64,000 bases of DNA from assembly GCA_016946835.1 (NCBI GenBank), contig JACVTC010000010.1:1964001-2028000 (forward strand), read 5' to 3'. The translations under genes and the position numbers were made by a program. The notes beneath the pieces were generated by a model that was given only the letters and a program-made list of their open reading frames with translations, had not been told where the DNA came from and searched no databases. Shown here one piece after another: positions 44,101 through 55,619 of the stretch. Origin of the DNA: Neocallimastix lanati (nom. inval.) (Eukaryota > Neocallimastigomycota > Neocallimastigomycetes > Neocallimastigales > Neocallimastigaceae). Each line of letters begins with the position of its first letter. Position 1 is the stretch's first letter.

Positions 44101-45047
44101 ATTATTTTGTTGATGGTAATGACTATCGTAAATTAATTACGGATCAAACGGAAAGAGTAAAACTTATTTTAGAAGCCCATAAGATAGGTCATGAGGGATA
44201 TTATAAGACTTATCAAAGGCTTCGTAAAAGTTTTTATTGGAATAATATGGTGATGGATATTAAAAGAGTGGTGCAAAGTTGTGACAAGTGTCAGTTGAAT
44301 AGGTCACAACCATATCCAGAACCTACAGAAAATATTCCAACTAAAGTAGAAGGTCCTTTTATACATTTGGGTTTAGATATTATTAGACCTTTGATTAAAA
44401 CGAAGAATAATAATCAATATATTATGGTTGTGGTGGATTACTTCACCAAATGGGTTGAAGCAGAACCCACGGAAAATATAACATCACAGGATGTGATTAA
44501 GTTCTTAATTAATGTGTTTGCTCGTCATGGTGTTCCACAGGTAATAACAACTGACAATGGTGTTCAGTTCACCTCGGACATGACGAAAATATTTTTAGAT
44601 CTCTATGATGTATATGTGAAGTTTATTTCCACATATCATCCTGAAAGTAATGGACTTACGGAAAACCGTAATAAAGAGATCGGCAAGTTATTGAGGTTGT
44701 TGGGTTCTAAGAATAAGGATTGGGATGAAGTTTTACCATCCGCCTTATGGGCTCTTAGAACTACCAAAAATAAGGTAACAAAACATTCAAGTTTTGAGTT
44801 GGTTTATGGTAGGGAGGATCAGCAGCCTTTTGATATTGCTGCTAGACCTACCAAGGATATTAATAAGTCATCGGATGAAGTGTTGTTAGAAAAATTTATA
44901 AATCATTACCGATGGACTTTAGAAGCAGCCGAAAATGTTAAAAATGCAAATAAGTATTGGGCTGCTAGAAGAGAGGAAAAGAATAGTTTGAATGAGGGAA
45001 AAAGAATTAGGGAAGGTGATTTAGTTCTAGTTAGAAATTTTTCATAA
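41148..45047 (+). CDS. pol: Gypsy pol polyprotein
   Basis: About 1300 residues in the -1 frame relative to gag. Residues 1-230 are a basic, Asn-rich linker. An aspartic protease lies near 305-340 (GVSGKALIDS). Reverse transcriptase covers about 520-740, with RLCIDYRKVNDLTVKDSY, MDLHSGYHQILM, the palm motif FIDDILIYSKS and VMPFGLTGAPATFQREMN. RNase H follows (about 820-940, ending KKNVLADALSRM). Integrase covers about 1000-1299, with an H2C2 zinc finger (HKIGHEGYYKTYQRLRKSF...CDKCQ), then a D,D(35)E core with LGLDII, ITTDNGVQFTSD and YHPESNGLTENRNKE. The domain order RT-RNase H-integrase defines Ty3/gypsy. It is expected to be made as a gag-pol fusion by frameshifting and cut by its own protease. 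Confidence 0.95.
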   Translation: MSNGIRSSPILNKAASLKYQKEIKNSRLSNIEETPANKRVVNKKKVDYLVGASKRKIYDVNNDEGSAEKRIHKSLKENPKPIITPALRKQKEREVKENNISNKIVKQIKPSILAQPRIEKEKEIERQIRDNERASNSNTNYSNNHSNDNSNDNINNNSLVNDEVIVNNVNNDKRKNKNLMKENNDNNKSIVKENNKVIDLTRVLNSKDKDTQKETKSSRVSRKIKMQSEEEEYDILKDLNSAHCNITFGQLLDAAPKLRYKVSQGIKLDRDQSNISGVLDNVSATTVVVNKIDHTYKSKGNEPCEEDIAMVDVTVEGVSGKALIDSCSNLSIITQQFLDNLPSEYEPIDISRGRIRLATKNDDYSEGYIIRVPVKINNLVLMVNCRIVEKEDPFYDILINLKTQIDYNLFIHPILYSLCQITPEGVIDVIAPINNDYEDEEKLLCMIKALDEDSKKNDLKKIEGLSPKQYIHHEIFLNTLNEKYKDEIIKILEENLEIVATSSEELTPSDLPPHKINLIPGAKPVKQRCYRLVKFKSDILKEELIKLINKKLIEPSCSEWSSPIVLVPKKNGKWRLCIDYRKVNDLTVKDSYSLLYIDEIFDSLDGAQIFTTMDLHSGYHQILMDEESVEITTFTTKFGNYQFKVMPFGLTGAPATFQREMNRILFPFIGKFVFNFIDDILIYSKSIKEHISHIRQVLEVFRQHKLKINIEKCAFMQTEVEVLGHKASVKGLSPQDSKIKAIKEWVAPVDVHELRSFLGAVGYYRNFIDKYAQISAPLCKLLRKNVKYKWNNEHQQSFDLLKEKLINAPILKYPSFNQRFIIRTNASYEGIGGVLLQEDLETKKEHPVHYISRSLSKAEKNYGITDLEGAALIYCITKLKSYILGNPNKTVVITDHKPLISFFKNKEPNNARQARWCLTVSTLGVEIQYQMGKKNVLADALSRMKKRDDSVVLATKLTSKEEEELLSKTIKDFINEKFVTIDGEDYFVDGNDYRKLITDQTERVKLILEAHKIGHEGYYKTYQRLRKSFYWNNMVMDIKRVVQSCDKCQLNRSQPYPEPTENIPTKVEGPFIHLGLDIIRPLIKTKNNNQYIMVVVDYFTKWVEAEPTENITSQDVIKFLINVFARHGVPQVITTDNGVQFTSDMTKIFLDLYDVYVKFISTYHPESNGLTENRNKEIGKLLRLLGSKNKDWDEVLPSALWALRTTKNKVTKHSSFELVYGREDQQPFDIAARPTKDINKSSDEVLLEKFINHYRWTLEAAENVKNANKYWAARREEKNSLNEGKRIREGDLVLVRNFS

Positions 45048-45220
45048 ACTAAACTAGAACCTTATTTTGTTGGTCCTCTTAAAGTTATAAAAAAACAATT
45101 TAATACGGTTACCTTGGCTGATCCAAATTCTGGAATTCAAATGAATAGGAATGTTCATTTGAAGAATATAGTCAAGTATAACTCAGCTTCGATGTAGCTT
45201 GAGTTTTAGAGGGGGCATCA

Positions 45221-46229
45221 TGGTAAAGAATGAATTAATAACCTTTATTTTATTATTAATAATTCTTTACTAAATTGTACTTTCCTATATTCTTGATAAC
45301 CTAAACTTAATAATAAAATTTAATTTATTTTGATATAAATTAATTTTAACTTGTAAATAATGTAAATAAATTTTAATTAATTATTTTATTGTTATATTAT
45401 TAAATATATGTATATTAAAATACAATTGTAAATATTAAAATTATACTTTTAAGATACTAAACTATTAAAACTATTAATTAAATATTATTATAAAAATTAT
45501 TATAAAATTATTAAAATTATTAATTAAATATTATTCTAAAAATTATTATAAATTATTAATATTATAAAATTATTAAAATTATTAAATATTATTATAAAAA
45601 TTTATATATTATAACTATTAAATATTATTATAAAATTATTAAGATTATTAATTAAATTTATTATTAAAAATTATTATTAAAAATTTTTACTTATTATAAA
45701 AATTATTATTATCAAATTTATTAATTAAATATTATAAAAATTTTATTTTATTTTGAAAATAATTACAAGTATTATTTAAAATAATTAAAGATTATTAAAT
45801 TTATTATATTAATCTTTAAAAACAATTTATTTAACTTAAAAATATCACGGAAAATAGTAAAAACTATTTTCTATATATTTATTTTATAATTATTTTTAAT
45901 TAAATTATATTTGAATATTATATTATTATATTTATAAAAATTAAAACAAAAATGAATTATTGATATAAAATTAATTCAATAATTCTATAAAATTACTTAA
46001 ATTATAAACAATTAATTATACTTTAAATTTATAAAAAAATATAAATATTGTAACAATTTCTTAAAAATTAAATATGTGTACTTTAAATAATAAAATTTTA
46101 TATTAATAAAAAAAAATAAATAACTTTTAATAAAGAAATAATTTTTTTTTTATTTAAAATCAAAGCAGGGTAATACCCGTCCCCCCCTGCTTGATTTTAA
46201 ATATCTAAGCGTCAACCCCGAGTCTACCA
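45221..46229 (+). repeat. Gypsy 3' LTR
   Basis: 1009 bp, about 99% identical to the 5' LTR. It is preceded by a polypurine tract (AGAGGGGG near 45208-45215) and followed by the TATA target duplication at 46230-46233. Confidence 0.95.
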
Positions 46230-46233
46230 TATA

Positions 46234-46635
46234 AGTTTCGTTACAGTTACATTAATAATATGTAATAATATTAATTAAAATTTACCGCTTATTTATTAAT
46301 TTACGGCTAAACTATTTTCCTAAATTATAATCAATAATAAATTTTATTTAAATATAAACTTTAATTAAATACTAAGTTATTTGAATATGTCTCATTTATT
46401 ATTTATTTATTAATATTATATAATATTAATATATTTTAATATATTTTCTATTTTATTTGGTAATATTTTTGTTTATTCCTTTTTAATATAAAATAGTTCT
46501 AAAACTAATAAGAATTATATCCAGTAATAATTAAAAATAGATTAAATATTTATTTTGTGAAATTAACATAACTTATTATTTTTTGATTATTATAATACAA
46601 ACCGAAGAATAATTTCTGTTCATTATATATCTTTA
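46234..46635. other. AT-rich spacer
   Basis: No gene seen; the flank of the young gypsy insertion. A GTTTCGTTACAGTTACATT patch at 46236-46254 is the least AT-rich part. Confidence 0.5.
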
Positions 46636-46639
46636 ACTA

Positions 46640-47800
46640 CATATAATCAGGATATCATCAAATTCTGATAGACGAAGAAAGTATATAAGTTACTAGCTTC
46701 ATTACTAAATTTGGAAACTATCAATTCCAAGTATTGTCTTTCGGATTGATTGGAGCTCCTGCTACCTTCCAATGTGAAATGAATATAATCTTATTCCCTT
46801 TAATCGGAAAGTGTGTTTTCAACTTTTGATGATATATTTATATTTTCCAAAACTTTCGAAGAACATATCGAACACATAAAGCAAGTATTATCAATCTTCA
46901 AGGAATACAAATTAAAGATCAACATTGAAAAATGTCATTTTATGCAAACTAAAGTAGATGTTCTTGGTCACAAAATCTCTAATAAAGGTCTTAGTCCTCA
47001 AGATAGTAATATAGAAGTAATTAAAGCTTATAAAAAACCTACTAATGTACATGAATCGATATCATTCTTAGGTATTATATGATATTACAGAAAATTTATA
47101 ATAAATACCCAAAGATATCTATTCTTCTGTGTGAATTATTACCGAAGAATGTACCATATAACTGAAAAGAAAAACAACAAAAGAGCTTTGAGTACCTTAA
47201 AGAAATATTAATAAATGCTCCTATATTAAAGTTTACTCAGTTTGAACTGATGCATCTTATGATGGAATTGGTGGAGTATTTCTTCAAAAGTTGGTGAATT
47301 TGAAATTGAAATGTCGGTATATTTTATAAGAAGAAGTCTATTTAAAGCTAAAAAAATTACTTCATTACTAACTTAGAACTACTTTATTCAAATTAATTCT
47401 TTTTGAGATTTTTCTACATTGATAATTTGATATATATTTGATATATATTGTATTAGCAAATTAAATTCATGTATCATAGGAATCCCTCATCAAACTATTA
47501 TTTATAAGGATAATAAGGCCTTACTCAATCTATTTAAAAACAAAGAATCAAGTTCTGCTTGACATTCTCGTTAGTGTTTAAAAGTAAGCTTTTTAAATAT
47601 AGATATAAGATTATGAATTAGGTAAAAAGAATTTAATTGCCGAAACTCTATCTAGAATGAAAAGTAATGAAGACAAAACAATATTAGTTCTTAAGATTAC
47701 CAAAGAAACTAATGAAAATCTTGTGTCAAATTTAATCAAAAACGATGTGAATGAAAAATTCACTACTATTGATGGAGAAGATTACAATATAAATAAAGGT
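46640..47800 (+). mobile_element. Ty3/gypsy fossil (RT, RNase H), relative of the young element
   Basis: RT palm and thumb sequence (FSKTFEEHIEHIKQVL, then INIEKCHFMQTKVDVLGHK and GLSPQDSN) and a decayed RNase H (TDASYDGIGGVFLQ) match the young element's pol motif by motif. It ends in NEKFTTIDGEDY, the spacer before the integrase zinc finger. No LTRs are attached. Broken in about ten or more places; much older than its neighbour. Confidence 0.85.
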
Positions 47801-47984
47801 AAAATTTTATATATTTGTTCATCATTTTTTATTATATGTAATAGAATTATTAATACTAATAATAATCAATATTAATAATAAAATAAATAAAAATTACGTT
47901 AAAATAAAAATGAAAATAGGAGATAAAATGAAAAAAAATTTATTTCTATTAATAATTTTTTATTTATTTTAATTAATAATATTT

Positions 47985-48095
47985 TTATTTATTTTATTAT
48001 TTTTATTTATTTTAATATTATTTTTATTTATTTTAATATTATTTTTATTTATTTTAATATTATTTTTATTTATTTTAATATTATTTTTATTTAAG
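47985..48095. repeat. 21-bp AT tandem repeat
   Basis: About five copies of TTTTATTTATTTTAATATTAT. Confidence 0.8.
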
Positions 48096-48099
48096 TTTT

Positions 48100-48955
48100 A
48101 TTTCTTAAATTAAAATAATAGAATAAAATTAATCATAATATTATTACAGAACTAATAATAAATGAAATTAGAATATATTAATTTTTATTTTTATTTAATA
48201 TTATAATATTTTAATAATATTATAATAGCTTATTATATTTTATTATAATTTTATTATTATATTTTTATTATTAAATGTTAGAATTTAAGTTTAATTTCAT
48301 AGATGATAAATTAGTTAATTTGAAATAACTTAGATTAATTTATTTTTTATATTAACATTATTAATGTATAATTGTATGTTATGTAAATGTTTTAAGACAT
48401 ATGTATGACGTACATTAATTATTTTCATATACAAACATAATGTATTAGATATATTGTACTTTTTTTGTAGCAGTAATTCTTCAAATATATAAAATAAATA
48501 ATTATGCTAATTAAAATATTAATTTTAACATTAAAAAAGAATATATTAATATATAAATAAATATTAACAGTAAATTTATATAATTATATTTTTAATATTA
48601 TATAATTAAATTTTAATTATTAAATTTTGTTGAAAATAAAATTTAATCTTATTATATTTAAGTAATTTTATATTATGTAAAATGTGGCTTACTACATTAA
48701 AATATTTATATAATACATTTATGATTTATTAATGTTATTAAATTGTATTTATATTATTTTTAAATAATAAAGATAGTAAAAATAACTTTAATTGATCAAT
48801 TTACATTTAATTTTCAACAGATTAAGAATCTCAATTTGATTAATGCAGCTTATTAATTACCATAAGCAAATTGCATTTTTATATTTATATCGTCATCCTT
48901 ATATTTTGTCTAAAAAATCAATTTCCAAAGTATTATAAATTTATATATAATTTAT
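48100..48955. other. AT-rich spacer
   Basis: No gene, RNA or strong structure is seen. Confidence 0.55.
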
Positions 48956-48959
48956 TATT

Positions 48960-50350
48960 AAAACTGTATTGACCTTAAAATGGAAGATCAACTCAATAAA
49001 AATACCAAAGCAGTCCTCGTAAACCCAATTTAAATTTTAAGATGTGGAATGATGAATTTACAGTCTTTTAAGTGTATTAGACCTGAAACATCATATCGAA
49101 GGAGAAAACCTTAAAAGAATTGATAAAAGTGCAATAAGTCAATTAAATTTAAATAAATATAAACCAGAAAAAGGTGACAAAACAAAAGTATATGTTTTAG
49201 ATACTTCAGACGAAGATATCAAAGATGATATTAAAGTTAAAATATTATTTTAAATAGCATTAGTAATGAACATAAATTAAGTTTAAACTGTAAAGGTTAT
49301 ACTGCATACGAAATATACAAAACATTATGTGAAATCTACACTCACACAATTAATGAAAGAAAAGATATTTTAGATGACGAATTAAACGATTTATTATTCG
49401 AAGAAAATGAAAAAGGAATGTCTCTATTTGTTGCTTCTATGAACAAATTTTCAGAATTAAGAAATCTAGGTGTTGAGAAAACTGACAGAGAAAAATTCGA
49501 GTATTTATTTAATGCACTTCCAGAAAAGTTAATATTTCTACCTAACTTACTAAATTACAGTGATAACTAAAAAAATGAAGCGCAAATATTATTGAATCTT
49601 ACCAACAGGTCAAACATTCATATACAAAAGGAATAAAAAGCTTAGTGATAATAATAAACCAATAAATCTGTTTATTTAAATAAAGAGGCAATCTACTTTC
49701 AACAAAACAATAATAAATATATAAAGTGCCAAATTTGCAACAAAAGAGAATACTCAGCAAAAAGATGTAAACATATATACAATAAATATAGTGAAAGCAA
49801 GTCAAGTAATAACAATAATATCAACAGTAATTATAAAAATAATAATAATAAAAATAATAATAAACATGAAGGAAAATATAAAGCAAATAGAGGACAATCA
49901 AATATTACTATGAAAAATGAATAATCTAATCTTGAACAATATGTTAACTTCTCGTTAGACTACGACTCTGATATTTAATTAACTAAACAAGTGAACATTT
50001 CTAAGAATAATAATGAGGAATTTAAGAATGAATTCTACTCAAGTCATTAAACAAAGTTTAAATTATTATATAAATAAAAATATCAATGAATCTAGTGATA
50101 AAAATGACTTAATGTCATGGACATTAGATTCAGGTGCGTAATATTATATGATACACAATCTTGGATATTCAAATAATATTTATAAACATCAAGAAATTAT
50201 ATCTTTCACTGATGACGGTACTATATAATCAAAATATATAGGTACATTTACAGGATATATTAATGAAAATAAAATTATATTAAAAAATGTACTATATATT
50301 CCAAGTTTTAAAAGAAGTTTAATGTTCATCTATCAACTTTGTAAATATTT
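48960..50350 (+). mobile_element. Ty1/copia fossil: gag and protease
   Basis: Copia-type gag sequence (KGYTAYEIYKTLCEIY near 49295-49340, then SLFVASMNKFSELRNLGV near 49425-49475 and DREKFEYLFNALPEKL near 49485-49530). A zinc-knuckle region follows (KCQICNKREYSAKRC near 49728-49770). A copia protease region has MSWTLDSGA (about 50115-50140) and LKNVLYIPSFKRSLM (about 50280-50325). The integrase piece at 53.6-54.3 kb on the same strand may be its continuation beyond inserted material. Many breaks; old. Confidence 0.75.
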
Positions 50351-51440
50351 CATATATATATTATTCATTATAATATGAAATGTATTAAATATATTAAATT
50401 AAATAGTTAATTTCTTCTAAATATATATAATAAGAATATTATTATATATATAACTTAAATATTCTTATTTATGTTAAAGTTTATATTAAAAATACATAAT
50501 ACTTCTAAATATTATAATATAATGAAATAGAGTTATTTTAATTATAATTAAATATATATATAGTTGATATTTTTTATTATATTCATATTTATTATATAAT
50601 TATATTCTTATATATTTAACTTTATTATTCTTATTTTCATTTTTAAGAATTATATAGTTATATTTATTATATTTATTATTTCTAATATATATTTATTATA
50701 TATTATACTACTATATATTATATTTTAAATGTATATTTATTATTAATATTTGTTAAATTATTATAAAGATTTCTAAATAACTACTCTTCTTTATTGTAAT
50801 TTAGAGAAGACCCTATGTTAATTGGGTTTTATAAATTAAAATATATTAATAAAGGTTAATTAAATATATCAATACTATTAAAAATTAGTAGCACATAAAA
50901 GTCCCTCATATCAATCTAAAAATAACGAGATATAGTATAAATTTAAATTTATGTAATATCCTAAATTTTCTAAAATGCATAAAATTAATGTAAACATAAA
51001 ATTTATAACATAAATTTTATGTTATGTAAATATGTAAATAATTTTAAAATTAAATTTTATTTTATTTTATTTTATTTTAATTATTTTATTATATTATATT
51101 TTTATAATATTTTTATATTTTTTATTTTATAAATATTTTATTATTTATATTATACTTTTATAATATTTAACTAAATACTTAATTCTTATTATTTTAAAAT
51201 AGTTTATAATTATATAAAGAATACATTTTTTTATGTTAATTCTTTGCAATTCAAATAATTAAAATTATAATAGTAAAAATTGCCAAATTAAATATATTTT
51301 TATTAATAAAATTAGTTTAGTAATATTCAATATGAATTTATAAAATTTAGTAGTTAATAAATTTAAATTATAAAGTAAATAAATAAATATTTAATAAATA
51401 AATAAATAAAATTATATTATATTAATAAATTACATAAAAT
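50351..51440. other. AT-rich spacer, possibly containing an LTR
   Basis: No gene seen. Its right end leads into the primer site at 51490, so part of it is probably the 5' LTR of the gypsy fragment, but no start boundary or partner was found. Confidence 0.45.
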
Positions 51441-51444
51441 ATAT

Positions 51445-52120
51445 AACTTCTCCCAGTAAGAGATACAGAACCAGGCGTACTTTATCAATTGGTGGAGATA
51501 TCGGTTCTCTTTGGAGGGGAAGAAGTTATAATTATTTTACAATAATTATTAAAAAATAAATTAAATATTTTTAATATTTTAATCAAATTATTTTACAATA
51601 ATAAAAAAAATATTATTTTTTTTTATAAACAAATCATTTTTTTTTAAATTATATATATATATAATTTGTATATATATATAAATTCTTATTTAAAATTAAT
51701 TAAAATTTAAAATCTAAAAAAAAAAAAAGTGGTTTCGTTAGAAATAATTTTAAAAAAATTAATTAAAAAATTATAGAAAAATGCAAGAATTTAATGACAA
51801 CATGATAAGGCAGTATCACCTTATGTCATTACAGGGTATTATTACAATTACGGATAAAGACCATAACGTGGAAAAATGGTATAGTCAATTTGTGGTATGA
51901 AATCGCATCCAAGGTTTTAAAGAACCTCGTGACTATTTTGACTGGTGCCTAATGAAAGTTCAAGGTGTAGGGGCTAAAAACAGCGGCTGTGAAACAAATT
52001 TTTTGGGTGATCAAGAATTTCCTTCATTAGAAGAGATGAAAGAAATACTACTTAAAACCTACAAGATGAAAAGAAATCCGGAAGATATCATCAACGAGCT
52101 GTTTTTAACATTTTTGTAAT
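51445..52120 (+). mobile_element. 5' end of a Ty3/gypsy element (LTR end, primer site, gag start)
   Basis: The LTR ends ...TTTATCA at 51487. The primer site TGGTGGAGATATCGG (51490-51504) is identical in its first 15 bases to that of the young element. Arms GAACC (51468-51472)/GGTTC (51503-51507) and AACTTCT (51445-51451)/AGAAGTT (51521-51527) enclose it. A leader of about 250 bp is followed by gag from ATG 51781 (MQEFNDNMIRQYHLM, then VEKWYSQF). The rest of the element is missing. Truncated, with at least one further break. Confidence 0.7.
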
Positions 52121-52255
52121 ATTTCTATTAGCTTGAGTAGCCATAAGTTTATGACTTTTACTATTTTCTTCATGAATTTATTCCTTTAATTGTGAACGCT
52201 TTTGTATGTTGGACTAGGTGAGGGCCTCAGATATTGTTGAATAAGAATCGCATAA

Positions 52256-53010
52256 TTATGAAATCATATCAACTTTTGCTTGTAAATTTTCATTATCAAA
52301 ATTTGGTGTTTTATTTATTTCATTCACCATAGAATTTACTGTTCTTGCAATATCATTCATTATTGAAAGAGTGGAACTTTTTGAGTTAGTGTTAATATTA
52401 CTTACAATAGTATTACTTATCATATTTAAATTATTCTTGGTATAATACTTTATTATTATTGCTATTATAATTATTATTATTTTCATTAAATTTAAAAATA
52501 TTATCTAAAATTGAATCAGGTTCTGATTGATTAATTTTTAGGGTGGTTGTATTTTCATCACTTTCAGTATCAACATTTTTTTCATTAATTTTTAAAGGTT
52601 TTTTAGATTTTGTTGTGATGAATACTCAACAATTTTATTATACGAAGCATTATAAGTTTATTTAATGACACAGTAATTTTGATATCTGATGGATTGTTAT
52701 TTCTTAAAACAATAGATTCGTATAATTTGTTTGCAGCGTATATCATAATCCTTTCATTGCTTCTATTTAATTTCAAATAATCTATTGTTCTATCTATTAA
52801 TTTTTCATCTATATCGGAATAATTGATTGCTTCTTGTGATGTAGAAGCAGGATTAATGATAGACATAATTTTACCTTCTGAAGTAATTAGAAATAAAGAT
52901 GGTTCCATAATTTCTTGTTTAATTGCAGTAAGTGCTTCTATTTTATAATTTTTTTGAGCTTCTTCTATATTTGTAAAGTCAACTTCTGATATGTATTTTA
53001 AATTTTTCAT
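52256..53010 (-). CDS. Unrecognised reading frames, Ile/Asn-rich
   Basis: Two minus-strand open stretches. 52603-53010 (135 residues, from ATG) reads MKNLKYISEVDFTNIEEAQ and contains KIEALTAIKQEIMEPSLFLI and YLKLNRSNERIMIYAANKLY. 52256-52486 is Asn/Ser/Ile-rich. No motif of a known family is seen. The pattern of short helices (with IEALTAIKQEI resembling capsid-type gag helices) and the setting among retroelements suggest a gag-like relic. A host gene is possible. Confidence 0.3.
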
Positions 53011-53619
53011 CTTTAATTTAAATTTTTCAGGTTGACCAGATTTATTAATGGCTTGTGTAATTTTGTAATTTAATAAATTAAATCTTTTATTATATTTAAT
53101 CTTCTTTTTACTTTTTCAAAATTATTTTTTTTGTTGTTGAAAGTATTTTATATCCTTTTTTGTATAGAATAGCTTAAAGTATAATATTAAAATATTATAA
53201 AGTTTAATTTAGCTCAGTCAATAAACCTGAAACTTTTAATCTTTTAGAAGTTAAATTTTATCTATTATATTTCTTTATTACACGTAAAAGTTTTTTTTTA
53301 TTCCTCTTAATATTATCAATTCTTTTATACATGTAAATATTATTTAATATAAATTTATTCATTAAAATTTGTTAATATATATTGAATGTAAAATTCTTAT
53401 TTTTATCTTCTAATATTTTCAATTAACCATTTAAATAAAGAAAATTATAAAATAATATTTTGTAAAAATTTAAATAAAAATAAAATTAAATATTTTACAA
53501 TAAGAAAGGTAAAAGAATCTTTCATACTAAAATGATTCAAAGATCTATAGAATCCTAACGACTAATAGTTACATTAATATAAATATTAATGATGTTGTTA
53601 TAATATTGAAGATGCCATA

Positions 53620-54340
53620 AATCATTCAGATATAGATCTGTGGTTTGGTCATTTTAATATTGGACTAATTAAAAACAAATTAAAAATATAAATATTAATC
53701 ATGGGTGTAAATACAAGATATGCTCTCAAATTAAATTAAAAAATTATTCATTTTACCCAGCAATAAATCATACCAAAAAAAACCTTTTCAACTGGTCTGT
53801 ATATATTTAGCTAAAGCTCCGGACAATTTTATTCATAATAATAAATGTTTTCTTACTATACTCAATGATTATACTAGATGATTATACTAGATGATTATAC
53901 TAGATAATTATACTTGATGAGTTGAATCTTATTTTTACTGTATGAACGTGAAAATTATATAAATTTTATTATATGGTATAATCAGATAAGAAATATATTT
54001 AATGAATATTATATCAAATATATCAAAACAGATAATAGTATGGAGTTTAATAACAATAATTTTAATAAATTTTATGAAAATATGGGAATTATACACCAAC
54101 ATACAATAAGACATAACCTTCTCTGAACGGTAGAGTTGAAAGGTTACTTGATTCATTAATATTAAATGTAAGAACAGCGTTAGTGCAAAATTAAAGTTAA
54201 AGACTTTTTTCATTTTTTTGATAATGACAAATATTATCGTAATGAAGAACATATGTCTACTCTTGATAAAGTGAGAGATAAAATAGTTTTATTTAGTCGT
54301 AATAAGTATTATTATGGAATAAAATAGAGAATGCATTAAT
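53620..54340 (+). mobile_element. Ty1/copia integrase fossil
   Basis: GAG-pre-integrase remnants (DLWFGHFNIGLIKNKLK near 53637-53685) and the integrase core (TILNDYTR near 53853-53880, KTDNSMEFNNNNFNKFYEN near 54028-54085, NGRVERLLDSLI near 54127-54160). A minisatellite of GATGATTATACTA words interrupts it at 53868-53920. Heavily broken. It may belong to the same old copia as 48.96-50.35 kb. Confidence 0.75.
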
Positions 54341-54362
54341 AAATACATAATAGAATACATAT

Positions 54363-54734
54363 TGTTAGATTTTCAAACTAAAATTCCTTTCATCAAAATA
54401 CAAAATTCATTTTACGTACGAAATATAAAAAATTCTATTACATATCTCTGAATCTTATTATATTATTTTATTTTAATTAAATATTTATTAATTAAATTAA
54501 TTTAGCCTTTAAAATATATAATATTAAATTATTAAAAGGCCTTTTCCAATAAAAGAAAACAAAACAAAAGAAAGTGTTATAAAATAATACTAAAAAAAAA
54601 TTTATTAATACTTATTTAGTAATAATTTAAAAAAAAAATTTTATAAATGATAAATAACAAATTTTATAATAAATAAAGTTATTAAAGATTTTTTGTACAT
54701 TATTGAGTTTTAATAGTCGAGTTTATTCTAAAAG
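54363..54734 (+). repeat. 5' LTR of the gypsy fossil
   Basis: Starts TGTTAGATTTTC and ends near TTATTCTAAAA. It is 372 bp against 272 bp for the solo copy at 26464-26735, the difference being one internal block of about 100 bp. Confidence 0.75.
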
Positions 54735-54834
54735 ATTAATAGTATCAGCTGTACAAAAAAAAATTATAATAATCATAAAATAAAACAAATTCTAATAAAA
54801 AAAGGATATTTTATCATTACAATTAAACATAAAA

Positions 54835-55320
54835 ATGGAAAGAATAATCTTAAACAAAAGTAATTATAAAATATGGAGTAAAATAGTAATGGGAGAATTA
54901 GAGGATGCTACTCTCGAATATACTATATTACCACATATAAACAATAATAACACTGAGAAAACAGGAGAAGAAACTATCAAAACCAACTCTATTTCTCCAA
55001 AAGATGATTCCAAAGCCAGGAGTATCATCTACAAACACTTAAGTGAAAAGACTTGGACAGAAATAGAAGATATTGATACAGCTTTTGAAATTTGGGATTA
55101 CTTGAAAGTCTACTATGAAGAATCTTATGATGAAAAGGCGAAAAAATATAAGAAAAATCTTGAAGAACTTACATATAAAGGAGAAAATGTTAGAACTTAT
55201 ATTGTTAACTTCGAAAACCTATGTAAACGCTATTATAAAATTATGGAAGGTGTGGATCCTATTCTTTGTAAGGATGAAAACTCTATTAAGTTAGGTTACT
55301 TATGTAAAAGTTTTAGATAA
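54835..55320 (+). CDS. Gag of UBN2 (copia) type in a gypsy element
   Basis: An open stretch of 161 residues from ATG 54835. It has the layout of Ty1/copia UBN2 gags: NYKIWSKIVMGELEDA near the N-terminus (the NYxxW motif), ARSIIYKHLSEKTWTEIEDIDTAFEIWDYL in the middle, then ENVRTYIVNFENLCKRY. A CX2C-type zinc patch (CILCGSTE) follows near 55515. It is followed by a Ty3/gypsy pol rather than a copia pol. Either a mosaic element or a gypsy lineage with this gag type. Part of a broken element. Confidence 0.6.
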   Translation: MERIILNKSNYKIWSKIVMGELEDATLEYTILPHINNNNTEKTGEETIKTNSISPKDDSKARSIIYKHLSEKTWTEIEDIDTAFEIWDYLKVYYEESYDEKAKKYKKNLEELTYKGENVRTYIVNFENLCKRYYKIMEGVDPILCKDENSIKLGYLCKSFR

Positions 55321-55619
55321 TACTATCCCAATACCTACAAAAGATTAACTTATGCAGTTGTGAAAGAAGAGAGTATGTCAGTCATTAAACAAAAAATAAT
55401 TCAATTATCCTTAAATGAAAAGGAAACAATAGTTCCATTTACTAAAAGAAATTCATAAGAAAAGAAGAATAATAATCAACCATGCAACCTCCAACCAGTC
55501 TATAAAAGGAAATGTATTTTATGTGGGTCAACAGAATATGTGTTATACCAATGCGATATGAAAGACTCATTCTGTAACTGGAAAAAAATTGAAAAAAAAA
55601 CAATTAAAAAAGGAAAACC

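Larger units (their letters stand above)
37752..46229 (+). mobile_element. Ty3/gypsy element, young, nearly whole
   Basis: About 8.5 kb. LTRs at 37752-38763 and 45221-46229 start TGGTAAAG and end GTCTACCA and are about 99% identical (a handful of differences, mostly in AT runs). TATA duplications flank the element (37748-37751 and 46230-46233). The order is LTR, primer site, 1.4-kb leader, gag, pol (protease, RT, RNase H, integrase), polypurine tract (near 45208-45215), LTR. The RT-RNase H-integrase order and motif set are Ty3/gypsy. It looks almost whole, with perhaps one break. Relatives lie next door (46.6-47.9 kb), at 30.3-33.4 kb and at 51.4-52.1 kb. Confidence 0.95.
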
